64,000 nucleotides of DNA, taken from an uncultured Eubacteriales bacterium (GTDB lineage Bacteria; Bacillota; Clostridia; Christensenellales; CAG-138). The DNA is taken from the NCBI GenBank assembly GCA_900540495.1, contig UQGA01000005.1, positions 50,750 to 114,749 on the forward strand, written 5' to 3'. Shown here piece by piece: positions 34,752 to 43,753 of this stretch (positions are counted from its first letter, which is position 1; every line of letters begins with the position of its first letter). A program made the position numbers and the translations under genes. A model generated the notes under the pieces. The model did no database searches, had not been told where the DNA came from, and saw nothing but the letters and a program-made list of their open reading frames with translations.

Positions 34752-34757
34752 ACCGGC

Positions 34758-34763
34758 AGTATA
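34758..34763 (-). promoter_or_regulatory. -10 box placed for a leaderless trmN6 mRNA
   Basis: Leftward TATACT with an extended TG before it. Six bases separate it from ATG 34751, so transcription should start at the A of the start codon. Confidence 0.55.
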
Positions 34764-34784
34764 GCACAGGCGCGCCGGTTGTGG

Positions 34785-34790
34785 TATGAT
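34785..34790 (+). promoter_or_regulatory. Extended -10 promoter for the NusG domain II gene
   Basis: TGG-TATGAT forms an extended -10 box, 84 bases before the TTG start. It is divergent from and interleaved with the trmN6 promoter. Confidence 0.5.
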
Positions 34791-34873
34791 GAAAGCGAAA
34801 ATTTTTCCCTTCGGCGGCCCGCCCCCACGGCCGCCGGCGCGGGGAACGGCATCGCGCCGGAAGGGAGGCGTCC

Positions 34874-35230
34874 TTGAAAAAGGGGGATGTGCTGCTCATC
34901 GCGCTCGTGGCCGCGCTTTCGCTGCTGCCCCTGCCGCTGCTGCTGCCGAATACGGACGCTTCGCAGGCGCGCGTAACCGTCGCGCAGCGCGGGGTCGTGC
35001 TCTATGAAGGGCCGCTTTCGACGGATGCGACGGTCGCCACGCCGGACGGCGGCAACGTCGTGGAGATCCGGGACGGCCGGGCGTATATGAAAAGCGCCGA
35101 CTGCCCGGACGGCCTGTGCCTGCACGGTACGGCGCAGCCCGGCATGCCGCTGGTCTGCCTGCCCAACGGCGTGACCGTGACCATCACCGGCGACGAGGAG
35201 GCGGAATCGTATGACGGCATCACCTACTGA
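34874..35230 (+). CDS. NusG domain II-containing protein
   Basis: A 118-residue protein starting at TTG 34874, with AAGGGAGG seven bases upstream. One N-terminal transmembrane helix (about 7-26) and a small beta domain of the NusG domain II family with VVEIRDGRAYMKSADCPDGLC and CLPNGVTVTI. This family almost always precedes a Gx transporter (heptaprenyl diphosphate synthase component I) gene, as it does here with a 20-base overlap. Role unknown. Confidence 0.85.
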   Translation: MKKGDVLLIALVAALSLLPLPLLLPNTDASQARVTVAQRGVVLYEGPLSTDATVATPDGGNVVEIRDGRAYMKSADCPDGLCLHGTAQPGMPLVCLPNGVTVTITGDEEAESYDGITY

Positions 35231-35756
35231 GCGTCGCTTTGACGCACGCCGGCTTTCGGCGCTGGCGCTCCTGACGGCGCTTTCGCTGCTGGCGGGCTGG
35301 CTCGAAAGCCTGCTGCCGCCCGTACTGCCGATGATCCCGGTGCGGCTTGGCCTTGCCAACGTTTTCCCGCTCTTTGCGCTGCTGCGCCGCGGGCGTGCGG
35401 ACGCGCTCGTAATCACGCTGTTGCGCAGCCCGCTGCTCGTGCTCGTGACCGGCAGCGTGTCGCAAGTGTTCTTTTCGCTCGCCGGCGGGACGCTCGCCTG
35501 GGGCGCGATGGCCTTGCTGCTGCCGCTTGTGCGCAACGGGCGCATCAGCGCCGTCGGGCTGAGCGTGGCGGGCGCCTTCTGCTTTAACGTGGGGCAGCTC
35601 GCCGTGGGCTGCTGCACCGCCGGGCCGGCGATGATCGCATACCTGCCGTGGATGGGGCTGTTATCCATCCCCGCCGGGATCGCCACCGGACTGCTCGCCG
35701 GGCTGCTCGCCGCCCGGCTGCCTCACGGGATGGGGCCGAGCGACGTGCCGGTATAG
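35211..35756 (+). CDS. Gx transporter family membrane protein
   Basis: A 181-residue protein with about five helices. The PVRLGLANVFPLFAL segment followed by a RSPLLVLVTGS region is characteristic of the Gx transporter / 'heptaprenyl diphosphate synthase component I' family, which resembles ECF-transporter S-components. The substrate is unknown. It overlaps the preceding gene by 20 bases and overlaps the convergent spoIID 3' end by 34 bases, with no terminator in between. Confidence 0.85.
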   Translation: MTASPTERRFDARRLSALALLTALSLLAGWLESLLPPVLPMIPVRLGLANVFPLFALLRRGRADALVITLLRSPLLVLVTGSVSQVFFSLAGGTLAWGAMALLLPLVRNGRISAVGLSVAGAFCFNVGQLAVGCCTAGPAMIAYLPWMGLLSIPAGIATGLLAGLLAARLPHGMGPSDVPV

Positions 35757-36706
35757 TAGTGCAACAGGATCTCCTCGTAGTCGCTGCCAGCGATTCCCAT
35801 GGCGTTGGCGCCGGTCTGGCTCATGCCAACGCCGTGGCCATACCCGCGCGTGTCAAAGCGCACGCCGCCGGCCGAAAACGCAATCGTGAACAGCGCCGAA
35901 TCCAGCCCGAGCAGGCCGCGCGCCTCCCGTCCGGAGAGCGAGACGCCGCCGAGGCGAAGCCGCTGCACCCGCCCGCTCTCGCTGCGCTGCGTCACCTCGA
36001 CCTGCGACTCCAGTTCGTCCGGCGAAAGCGCCGCCGCTTCCAGGGCGCCGTTGACGAGATCGCAGAACGCCTCGCGCGTGAACGAGACGCTGCCGGTCAG
36101 CCGCGCGGTCCCCACCTCGTTTGGACTTTCCACCGCGCGCAGATAGGGGACGGCGTTGGCAAACACGTTTTCGGAATCCTCGGTGTAGCCGCCCGAAGCG
36201 CTATGGTAGAGCGCCTCGATGGGCGCGCCGTCATAGAGCAGCACCTCGCCCGCGGTGGAAAACACCGCCGTCTCGATGCGGGACAGGTTTGCCGCATAAT
36301 CCGCGCCCCAGCGTTCCCTTAGCTGCTCGTCGGTGGCGAAGGCCTGGCAGCAGGCGCTGCTGGTGCAGACATCCGCGTCGTGGGCGTTGCAACCGCCGTG
36401 CAAAGCGTGATACACCGTGTAGGTGCGCGCCGCCACGGCCTGCGCGCGCAGCGCCTCCTCATGGAACGAGGCGGGCATCTCCGCCGCCACGACGCCGACC
36501 AGATACGTCTCCAGCGAGCGGGTCTCCGTCCTGCCCGACTGCGCGTCGTATACGCGCACCGGCGTATCGGCAAACGCCTCGGCGTCGAAGGCTGCGTCCG
36601 TCCCGCCGTCGCCTGCGCAGGCGATGGCGCACCCGCGCAGCAGCAGTACCAGCACCCCGAGTGCCGCCGACAGCGCGAACACCCGCGCCCAACGGATCCG
36701 ATACAT
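35723..36706 (-). CDS. spoIID: Stage II sporulation protein D
   Basis: A 327-residue SpoIID. N-terminal membrane anchor (about 8-25); conserved LETYLVGVVAAEMPASFHEEALRAQAVAARTY, with the catalytic Glu in AAEMP; CQAF and a Cys-rich loop; SASGGYTEDSENVF; and the C-terminal GYGHGVGMSQTGANAMG. SpoIID is a lytic transglycosylase acting on denuded glycan during engulfment. Its presence implies endospore formation. ATG 36706 has GGAGGG eight bases upstream. Confidence 0.95.
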   Translation of the reverse strand: MYRIRWARVFALSAALGVLVLLLRGCAIACAGDGGTDAAFDAEAFADTPVRVYDAQSGRTETRSLETYLVGVVAAEMPASFHEEALRAQAVAARTYTVYHALHGGCNAHDADVCTSSACCQAFATDEQLRERWGADYAANLSRIETAVFSTAGEVLLYDGAPIEALYHSASGGYTEDSENVFANAVPYLRAVESPNEVGTARLTGSVSFTREAFCDLVNGALEAAALSPDELESQVEVTQRSESGRVQRLRLGGVSLSGREARGLLGLDSALFTIAFSAGGVRFDTRGYGHGVGMSQTGANAMGIAGSDYEEILLHYYTGTSLGPIP

Positions 36707-36826
36707 GCGCCCGCCCCTCCCGTCGCGCCGGTCGCCCGGCAAGGATTGTTCCCGTATTTATATTCCCTTTTCCGCGCGGCCATGATAAAATAGGGTGATT
36801 CGACACGAAAGGACGCTGCCAACTCC

Positions 36827-37450
36827 ATGATCTCAGACAGCCTGCAGGAACGCATCCACCGGGGCGACCGCGAGGCGTTCCGCGCTCTGTACAGCGAATA
36901 CAGCCGCGACGTATACCTGACCGCGCAGGAATGCCTCACGAGCGACGCGCTGGCCCGCGCCGTCGTCAAGCAGGTATTTTTGCGCATCCACCGGGAGTTG
37001 CTCGACGCTTCCGGCCCCATCGATACCGACCGGCGCATCGATGCGCTGACCAACGAGGAAATCCGCATCCAGCGCATCGCCAGCGGCGACACCGGCGGCG
37101 ATATCCTGCGCGACGCCGCCACGGCGCGGCGCTCCCCCCTGTCGGGCGCGGCCGGCGAGCCGGCGACGGAGGCGCAAGGGGAAAGCCCGCTCGTGCGCGC
37201 AAAAGCACGCTATGCGCCGCTCTCCGACCGCGCCGCCGAGCCGGCTGCCGCACCGCCGGAATATCCCCCCGCGCGGCCGCACATCGGCGCCGGCCGCGTG
37301 ATCATGATTCTGCTGCTGGCGCTGTTTTTCCTCCTGCTGCTCTGGGCACTCGTCGGCATCCTGATGTCGCTTCACGTATTGCCCGCGCTCGACTTCGGCT
37401 ACGCCTGGTTCGACCGGGTGGTCTTCCAGTTGTTTGGCCTGGCGCCGTAA
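36827..37450 (+). CDS. Sigma-region-2-like protein with a membrane anchor
   Basis: A 207-residue protein. Residues about 1-60 resemble sigma-70 region 2 (RGDREAFRALYSEYSRDVY... then VVKQVFLRIHREL). There is no region 4. The middle is polar and Pro/Ala-rich, and residues 157-183 form one transmembrane helix, with about 24 residues beyond it. A polymerase-binding domain tethered to the membrane could act as a decoy or sensor, but I know of no characterised example. Ribosome site weak (AAAGGA at 12 bases). 12 bases before dnaD, probably one operon. Confidence 0.6.
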   Translation: MISDSLQERIHRGDREAFRALYSEYSRDVYLTAQECLTSDALARAVVKQVFLRIHRELLDASGPIDTDRRIDALTNEEIRIQRIASGDTGGDILRDAATARRSPLSGAAGEPATEAQGESPLVRAKARYAPLSDRAAEPAAAPPEYPPARPHIGAGRVIMILLLALFFLLLLWALVGILMSLHVLPALDFGYAWFDRVVFQLFGLAP

Positions 37451-37462
37451 GGGAGGGGTCGT

Positions 37463-38650
37463 ATGGTCAACTGCCGCTTTTCGGACGATGCGGCGCGGCG
37501 CGAAGCCACGCCTGTTGACAATCTCTTCATCGCCGAATATCTGCCGCACGCCACCGGGCTGCAGGTACAGGTCTATCTGTACGGGCTCATGCAGTGTCGC
37601 TATCCCTCGATGGGCGAGCGCCCCCTTGAGGAGGCGCTCGGCCTCTCGGCGGAGGCCGTGCGGGACGCCTTCTGCTACTGGCAGGAGCAGGGGCTTGTGC
37701 GCATCGTGAGCGACGCGCCGCTTGCGGTGGAGTACCGCCCCATCGGCGACCCGGCGGACGCCGGCGCCACGCCCGCCAAATATGCCGACCTCGTGCGCCG
37801 CATCGGCGCGCTGATCGCGCCGCGGCAGTTCGGGATGCAGGAGCTCAAGCATGTCTACGACTGGATTGAGGTCTATGGACTCGAGGAAGGGGCCGTGCTG
37901 GAGCTGATCGGCCATTGCATGGAGCGCAAGGGCCGCCGCGTGAGCGTCAACTACATGACGAGCGTCGCGCAGACCTGGGCCGAGCGCGGCGTGCGCACGT
38001 TTGAGGACGCAAAGGCCGCCATCGCCGCCGCCGACCTGCGCCGCCATGGCGCCAGCGCGGTGCTGCGCGCCTGGAACAAGCGCCGCCGTCCCACGGAGGA
38101 CGAGATGGCGCTCTACGACAAGTGGACGCGCGAATGGGGCTTTACCGATGCGGCGATTCTCGCCGCCCTGCCGCGCCTCACGGTCACGGGCAGCCCCAAC
38201 TTCACCTACCTGGACGAACTGCTCGACGCGATGCGCCGGCAGCAGCTCACCGGCGAGGAGCAGATCGAAGCCGACGACGCGCAGGCCGCCGCCGAACGCG
38301 CGTTCGCGCGGCTGCTGTTCGAACGGGCGGGCAAGGTCGAGGTGGCCACACGCACGCAGCGGGCGCAGATCGCCCTGTATCTCCACGATTTCGGCATGCC
38401 GCGCGAGCTGCTGCTCTATGCGGCCGAGTGCAGCCACGGCGCAAACGAACCCTTTGGAAAGATGAAACGTCTGCTCAACGACTGGCACGAAGCCGGCATC
38501 ACCACCGTGCAGGATGCGCAGGCGCGCATGGCCCAAGCCCAGGCGCGCCCGGCCCGGCCGGCGAACCGGCGCGCACCGGACTACGCCCAGCGCCCGGTGG
38601 ACGAAGCGGCGCTGAGCCGCCTGATCCTGGACCTGAACGAGGACCTTTGA
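37463..38650 (+). CDS. dnaD: DnaD-domain replication initiation protein
   Basis: A 395-residue protein. N-terminal winged helix (about 15-80) with AEYLPHATGLQVQVYLYGLM and LGLSAEAVRDAFCYWQEQGLVRI, then two DnaB2/DnaD-type helical domains: MERKGRRVSVNYMTSVAQTW near 153-172 and KMKRLLNDWHEAGITT near 334-350. In Bacillota such proteins load the replicative helicase together with DnaI; a DnaI/DnaC-type ATPase follows directly. GGGAGGGG precedes the ATG. Confidence 0.88.
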   Translation: MVNCRFSDDAARREATPVDNLFIAEYLPHATGLQVQVYLYGLMQCRYPSMGERPLEEALGLSAEAVRDAFCYWQEQGLVRIVSDAPLAVEYRPIGDPADAGATPAKYADLVRRIGALIAPRQFGMQELKHVYDWIEVYGLEEGAVLELIGHCMERKGRRVSVNYMTSVAQTWAERGVRTFEDAKAAIAAADLRRHGASAVLRAWNKRRRPTEDEMALYDKWTREWGFTDAAILAALPRLTVTGSPNFTYLDELLDAMRRQQLTGEEQIEADDAQAAAERAFARLLFERAGKVEVATRTQRAQIALYLHDFGMPRELLLYAAECSHGANEPFGKMKRLLNDWHEAGITTVQDAQARMAQAQARPARPANRRAPDYAQRPVDEAALSRLILDLNEDL

Positions 38651-38708
38651 ACGGAATTGAGCGGAATTGCCCGCCCGCCTGGCGGGACCGGGCAGGAGAG
38701 AGGCAAGC

Positions 38709-39626
38709 ATGGCAAACATCGAACGCGTCTATGACCAGATCCGCCGCGAGGAACGCGCGGCGCTGCAGCGCCGCGTAGACGAGGCGTACCGGCGCGAGCC
38801 GGAGCTGGCGGCCCTGGCGGATCAGCGCCGGACGGTTTTCCTGGATGCGGCCGCCGGGCGGCTCGCGCCGGACGCCGCCGGGGAACGCCTGCGCGCGCTC
38901 GACGGGCGCGAGCGGGATCTGCTCCGGCGCGCGGGCCTTGCGCCGGACGCGCTGCAACTCCACTACCGCTGCGCCGCATGCCGCGACACCGGCTATCTGG
39001 GCAACGGCGTAAGGCGGCCATGCGCCTGCCGCCTGCTGCTCGGCGCCAGGCTCGACCCCGCCGTCGGCGTCAACGAACGCGAGACGTTCGAGGCGTTCGA
39101 TGTGGCCGTGTATCCCACGGAGCGGCAGAAGAAGGAGGCGCTCGCAGCCAGAAAGCACTGCGAGGCATACGCCGCCGCCCTGCCGCGGCCGCCCATGCCC
39201 AACCTGCTGTTGATGGGCATGACGGGCCTGGGCAAGAGTTATCTCGGCAACGCCATCGCCTACCGGGCGCTCGGCCGCGGCGTGGAGGCGCTGCGCGTCA
39301 CCGCCTACGGCTTTGTGCAGGACACGCTCGACGGCATCCGCGGCGAGAACCGCGCCTTGCCGCGCTACCGGAGCATACCGCTGCTCGTGCTCGACGATCT
39401 GGGTACCGAGCCGCTCATCCCGAACGTCACCGTGGAATCGCTCTTCGCCGTGGTCAACGAACGCGCCGCCCGCGGCCTTGCCACGGTCATGGCGACCAAC
39501 CTCGCCTTTGCGGCGCTGCAGGACCGCTATGGCGAACGGCTCTTCTCCCGCCTGACCGACGGAACCACCACGCGCATCCTGCGCCTTACCGGCGACAGCC
39601 TGCGCCGGGGGACGCCCGCATGTTGA
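38709..39626 (+). CDS. dnaI: Replicative helicase loader ATPase (DnaI/DnaC type)
   Basis: A 305-residue AAA+ protein. N-terminal region with a CAACRDTGYLGNGVRRPCAC zinc-finger-like cysteine set, then AAA+: Walker A GMTGLGKS near 174-181, Walker B LLVLDDLGTE near 229-238, and sensor-type VMATN. It helps DnaD-type proteins load the hexameric helicase at origins. Stop overlaps rsmI by 7 bases. ATG 38709 follows AGGAGAGAGG. Confidence 0.9.
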   Translation: MANIERVYDQIRREERAALQRRVDEAYRREPELAALADQRRTVFLDAAAGRLAPDAAGERLRALDGRERDLLRRAGLAPDALQLHYRCAACRDTGYLGNGVRRPCACRLLLGARLDPAVGVNERETFEAFDVAVYPTERQKKEALAARKHCEAYAAALPRPPMPNLLLMGMTGLGKSYLGNAIAYRALGRGVEALRVTAYGFVQDTLDGIRGENRALPRYRSIPLLVLDDLGTEPLIPNVTVESLFAVVNERAARGLATVMATNLAFAALQDRYGERLFSRLTDGTTTRILRLTGDSLRRGTPAC

Positions 39627-40453
39627 AACTCGTCGCAACGCCTATCGGCAATCTGGACGACATCACGCTGCGCGCGCTCGACGCACTGCGCGAGGCGGAC
39701 GTCGTATTTGCCGAGGATACGCGGCGCACATTGCAACTGCTGAACCATTTCGGCATCAGGAAGCCGCTCGTCAGCTGCCGCGCGCAGAACGAAGCCGTGC
39801 GCGCGGAGGAGCTTGTGCCCCTGCTCGAGGCCGGGCGGGAGATCGTCTACACGTCGGATGCGGGCATGCCCGGCATCTCCGACCCCGGCGCCGTGCTCGT
39901 GCGCACCTGCATCGAGCACGGCCTCCCGTTTACGGTGCTGCCCGGCGCCTCCGCCGTGCTGACCGCCGCCGTGCTCTCCGGGCTGCCCTGCGCGTCGTTC
40001 TCCTTTTTCGGCTTTCTGCCGCGCGACGGGCGTGCGCGCCGGGAGGCCATCGCGGCCATCGGCGCCTGCGGCCATCTGGCGCTGCTGTATGAAAGCCCGC
40101 ACCGCGTCGCCGGCACGCTGGCGGACCTGGCCGCCGCGCTGGGCGAGCGCCCGGCCGCCCTGCTGCGCGAGCTGACGAAACGGCATGAAACCGTCGAACG
40201 CGGTACGCTGTCCACGCTCGCGGAACGGTTTGCCGCCGAAGCGCCGCGCGGAGAATGCGTGATCGCCGTGCTGGCGGACAGGCGCGACCCATGCCCGCAG
40301 GCGGATGCCGGCGCGCTGGATGCGGCGCTCTCCGCCCTGCTGCAGGCGGGCCTCTCCGTGCGCGACGCCGCCGCCGAAGCCGCCAAAAGCGCCGGCGTAT
40401 CCAAAAAGACCGCCTATGCGCGCGCCCTGGAGATCCGGGGCGAAACGCCATAG
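39620..40453 (+). CDS. rsmI: 16S rRNA C1402 2'-O-methyltransferase
   Basis: A 277-residue tetrapyrrole-methylase-fold enzyme. Signature LVATPIGNLDDITLRAL, AEDTRRTLQLLNHF, YTSDAGMPGISDPG, LPGASAVLTA and FFGFLP; C-terminal helix-turn-helix-like GVSKKTAYARAL. It methylates the ribose of C1402 in 16S rRNA. Begins inside the stop region of the helicase loader (ATGTTGA overlap), so it is translationally coupled. Ends just before a terminator. Confidence 0.96.
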   Translation: MLKLVATPIGNLDDITLRALDALREADVVFAEDTRRTLQLLNHFGIRKPLVSCRAQNEAVRAEELVPLLEAGREIVYTSDAGMPGISDPGAVLVRTCIEHGLPFTVLPGASAVLTAAVLSGLPCASFSFFGFLPRDGRARREAIAAIGACGHLALLYESPHRVAGTLADLAAALGERPAALLRELTKRHETVERGTLSTLAERFAAEAPRGECVIAVLADRRDPCPQADAGALDAALSALLQAGLSVRDAAAEAAKSAGVSKKTAYARALEIRGETP

Positions 40454-40485
40454 GCCCGCCGCCCCCCTCCCCCCAGGCCGCATCG

Positions 40486-40520
40486 GAAGCGGAAGGACGC
40501 CGTCCTTCCGCTTCTTCCGT
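40486..40520 (+). terminator. Terminator after rsmI
   Basis: A 13-bp stem (GAAGCGGAAGGAC and its complement) with a 3-base loop, followed by TTCCGTTT. It ends the dnaD-dnaI-rsmI run. Confidence 0.65.
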
Positions 40521-40578
40521 TTGAGCCGGCGCCCGGGGGCGTCCTGCGGCGCGCCGGGCGCTCCGCGCAAGGAAACGC

Positions 40579-40607
40579 TTGCGCGAACGGCGCAGTTGGG
40601 CTAAAAT
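40579..40607 (+). promoter_or_regulatory. Promoter placed for a leaderless mRNA
   Basis: TTGCGC (40579-40584), 17-base spacer, TAAAAT (40602-40607), then exactly six bases to ATG 40614. No Shine-Dalgarno sequence. Confidence 0.65.
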
Positions 40608-40613
40608 GGCGGC

Positions 40614-41210
40614 ATGGAGAACCTCTTTTACGCACCGCTTTGCCAGGCGCTGGCCGACGGGGTCGGCCGCGTGCTCGGCGAGGCGCTGCCCGCCACCGCC
40701 ATTCATATCCCCGCCCGTGAAGCGGCCGCCAGCAGTGCGGTCGCCATTACGCGCGGGCTCGACGCGGAGACGCTGTGCGTGCGACTTGGCAGCACCCGTG
40801 GGACGGTGTTCCCGCCGGTGTTCGGCGCCGCGCCGGTAAAAGCCGTGCGCGCCGGGGGCGGCTGGCTGCTGTTCGATCTTACGGACGCCTTTTACACCGC
40901 TGCCGTGCGGTATGTGCTCGCCACGCTCCCGCCCGCCGCAGACGATTGCGGCCAGCACGCCATCAACCGCATGCGTACGCTCGCCCGCCGCGGCGGCACA
41001 AGCTGCCCGGCCGTGCCTTCGGTGCAGCGCGCGCTGCTGCTCGCACTCGGCGCCCCCCGCTCCACTGCGGCGCGCGCGCAGGCGGAAAAGGCGCTGCTGT
41101 CGCTCGCACACGATCTGCCGCCGCGGGAACGGCCCGCGCTGCTGGCCTATTGCGGCGGCGTGGCCGAAGCGGCCGCCCGCATCCTGTACGCAATCGAAAC
41201 CGGCGCATAA
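40614..41210 (+). CDS. Conserved-looking protein of unknown function
   Basis: A 198-residue soluble protein, Ala/Leu/Arg-rich, that I do not recognise. N-terminal FYAPLCQALADGVGRVLGEALP and a C-terminal helical part with INRMRTLARRGG, QRALLLALG and LSLAHDLPPRERPALLAYCGGVAEAAARILYAIE. The helical C-terminus weakly recalls a DALR tRNA-binding domain, but this is a guess. Good promoter, no ribosome site and ATG at the predicted transcription start suggest leaderless expression. Flanked by terminators on both sides, so it is an independent unit. Confidence 0.6.
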   Translation: MENLFYAPLCQALADGVGRVLGEALPATAIHIPAREAAASSAVAITRGLDAETLCVRLGSTRGTVFPPVFGAAPVKAVRAGGGWLLFDLTDAFYTAAVRYVLATLPPAADDCGQHAINRMRTLARRGGTSCPAVPSVQRALLLALGAPRSTAARAQAEKALLSLAHDLPPRERPALLAYCGGVAEAAARILYAIETGA

Positions 41211-41250
41211 CGACCGTCTGAAGCTCCACTACACCGGCCGGACGGCCGGA

Positions 41251-41288
41251 CGCAGGAAGCGCCGCCCACTCGGGCGGCGCTTCCTGCG
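41251..41288. terminator. Strong hairpin between convergent genes
   Basis: A 17-bp perfect stem with a 4-base loop between two convergent stop codons. It lacks a U-tract, so termination may be Rho-assisted or partial. Confidence 0.5.
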
Positions 41289-41311
41289 GTAGGGATTGGG
41301 ATGGCGGTCGA

Positions 41312-43753
41312 TCAACCGACCTTGGCGAAATTCTTGTGGATACAGCCGACGCGACCGTTATAGATCACCATGGCATAGTTGTTCATCATCTTGAGGAAGG
41401 TGAACGTCTCGCCCTTCTTCGCCGTGCCGAGCAGGGCGGCCGAGGTGGTCGCCGCGTTGCGCACGTTCACGGCTGTATCGCAGTTGACCACTTCGAGCTT
41501 GATCGAGGTGTCGCTCGTGGCCTTGGTAAAGTAGCTCTCGTGGATATAGCCCACGGTGGTGCTGGTGTACTGGATCTTGTACCAGCTCCCGCTCTTGGCG
41601 AGGATCTGGTAGACGTAGCTCTTCTTGGCCTGGCCGATGATGTTATCCGCCGAGGAGGTCGCCGCGCTGCGCACGTTGACGCTCGTGTTGCAGTTGACCA
41701 CATAGCCGTAGCCGGTCTGCGCCGTTTCGGTAGATGTACCGCCGGTGCCGGTACCGCTGCCGCCGGTGCCGCCGGTCGGGCTGCTGACGTACTTGCTGTA
41801 GATGTAGCCCACCTGCGTGGCGGTGTACTGCACCTTCACCCAGTTGCCGGTCTTGCCGAGATACGTATATTTGCCGTTCTTCGGCGCGGTGCCGAGCTTC
41901 TTGGTGTTCGTGCCGGCGCCCTCGCGCACGTTGACCCACTCGTTGCAGTGGACGATCGTGACGGTCTGGCCGGTCGGTTCATCCGGCTGCGAGGCGGAGC
42001 CGGTGCTGAGCTCGATATAGTCCTTGTGAACGTAGCCCTCCTTGCTCGAAGTATACTGGATCTTGTACCAGTTGCCGTCGTCGCTCACGCCGAGGCAGGT
42101 ATACTGCTCGCCCTTGGGCGCCGTGCCGATCTTGCTGTTGCTGGTGCCGGGCCCGCTGCGCACGTTGACGCTGACGCGGCAGTGGACGATCGTGGCAATG
42201 TTGCCGGACGGCGTGCCGCTCGAACCGGCGTCGCTCACCTTGATGTAGTCCTCGTGGATATAGCCCACCTTGCTCGTGGTGTACTGCACCTTGTACCAGG
42301 TGTCGCCGTTCACCTTTACCGTCGCCAGCAGCGTGAACTGCGCGTTCTTCTTGCCCTGGCCGATGATGCTGTTGGTCGTGCCGGCGCCGGCGCGCACGTT
42401 GACGCTGGTCCTGCAGTTGACAACCGTAGCAATCTTGCCGGAGACGGCGACCTCGACGGGCACCTCCACCGTTTCTTCCTTCGTGTCGATGTAGTCCTTG
42501 TGGATATAGGCCACGGTGGTGCTGTTGTACTGGATCTTGTACCAGTTGCCGTCGTCGCTCTTGCCGAGGCATTCGAACTTTGCGCCCTTCTTGGCCGTGC
42601 CGATCTTCTTGGTGTTCGTGCCGGCGCCGGCGCGCACGTTGACGCTGGTCTTGCAGCGGACGACCGTGGCGATGGTCTTGGTCACCGTGTTGGCGATGAT
42701 TTCGACGACGCCGCTGCCGGTGAGCGTCTCGCCCTCGCCGGACTTGGGCGTGGCGCGCACGTAGATGGTCACCTTGCTGCCGACGGCGCTGACGCCGGGC
42801 TTGTTTTCGGACCACGTCTTGTTATCGGTGGAATACTCGATCTTGTAATCGTCAATTTTGCCGTTCTTGATCTCCACGCCGACGGTATACGCCTTGCCGT
42901 CATACTTGGCCGTGCCGCCGGATACAACGAGCTTCGGGCTGGCGTCGGAGGCGGTCACCTCGAGCGTGACCTCCTTTTCGAGCGTCTCGGCGCCCTCCTT
43001 GGTCGCCCTTACCTTCACGGTCGTCTTGCCCACGGCCGTGCGGCTCGGCGCGGTCTCGGACCATTTCGTGCCGCCGTCGGTCGAATATTCGATCTTATAA
43101 CCCTCGCCGTTTTCGACCTTCGCGGTGATGGTGTGCGCCTGATTGTCGTACGGGAACGACGCGCTCTCGACGACGAGCACCGCCGCAGGCGCCTTCACCT
43201 CGAGGGTCACGGTGCTCTGCAACGTCGTATAGCCGCTGCGCTCGGCGGTGATGACGATCTCCAGCTTGCCGGGCTTGGACAGCGACGGGACCGGCGAGGG
43301 CACCGGTTCTCCCCCGTCCACCCGATACTGCACGGTATAATCCTTAACGGGCTTGCCGTTGCCGTCCACCACCGTGGCGGCCACGCGGTAGACGGTCGAC
43401 GCGCCGGCCTGCTGCTCAAACGAGCCGGCGCCGGTGACGTTCAGCTTGTGGGTGAACAGGCCGATGCCCTCCTCCTTCAGGACGTAGGCGGATGGCGTCT
43501 TGTAATAGGTCTTATCCCCGACCGTCTCCTCGCCCTGATACTGCAGCAGCGCGCCGGCCTTGATCTCGTTCCCGTTTGCCCCGATCACGCCTTCCTCATT
43601 CTTATAGTACGCGGTCACAACATTGCCCGTGTTGTTCTGGACATAGGTGACCTCCGTGACGTCTCCCTCCGCCGCAGAAGCGCCGACGAGCGGCACCAGC
43701 GTCAGCAGCATGGCGAGCGCCAGCAGCAGGCTGAGTCCTCTTCTCCGTTTCAT
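41312..43753 (-). CDS. Secreted multi-SH3 (SH3b) surface protein
   Basis: An 813-residue protein. Signal peptide with cleavage near residue 29 (ASA-AEG); Ig-like/beta-rich region (about 90-355) with two related units (EYSTDGGTKWSE, EYSTDNKTWSEN); then six bacterial SH3 domains of about 60 residues, each with SVNVR or similar followed by a G-x-G, WYKIQY and a GYIHKDYI end. SH3b domains bind peptidoglycan or other wall parts. No catalytic domain is present, so an adhesive or wall-binding role is likely. ATG 43753 has GGAGGG seven bases upstream; the codon two positions earlier is TTG. Confidence 0.85.
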   Translation of the reverse strand: MKRRRGLSLLLALAMLLTLVPLVGASAAEGDVTEVTYVQNNTGNVVTAYYKNEEGVIGANGNEIKAGALLQYQGEETVGDKTYYKTPSAYVLKEEGIGLFTHKLNVTGAGSFEQQAGASTVYRVAATVVDGNGKPVKDYTVQYRVDGGEPVPSPVPSLSKPGKLEIVITAERSGYTTLQSTVTLEVKAPAAVLVVESASFPYDNQAHTITAKVENGEGYKIEYSTDGGTKWSETAPSRTAVGKTTVKVRATKEGAETLEKEVTLEVTASDASPKLVVSGGTAKYDGKAYTVGVEIKNGKIDDYKIEYSTDNKTWSENKPGVSAVGSKVTIYVRATPKSGEGETLTGSGVVEIIANTVTKTIATVVRCKTSVNVRAGAGTNTKKIGTAKKGAKFECLGKSDDGNWYKIQYNSTTVAYIHKDYIDTKEETVEVPVEVAVSGKIATVVNCRTSVNVRAGAGTTNSIIGQGKKNAQFTLLATVKVNGDTWYKVQYTTSKVGYIHEDYIKVSDAGSSGTPSGNIATIVHCRVSVNVRSGPGTSNSKIGTAPKGEQYTCLGVSDDGNWYKIQYTSSKEGYVHKDYIELSTGSASQPDEPTGQTVTIVHCNEWVNVREGAGTNTKKLGTAPKNGKYTYLGKTGNWVKVQYTATQVGYIYSKYVSSPTGGTGGSGTGTGGTSTETAQTGYGYVVNCNTSVNVRSAATSSADNIIGQAKKSYVYQILAKSGSWYKIQYTSTTVGYIHESYFTKATSDTSIKLEVVNCDTAVNVRNAATTSAALLGTAKKGETFTFLKMMNNYAMVIYNGRVGCIHKNFAKVG

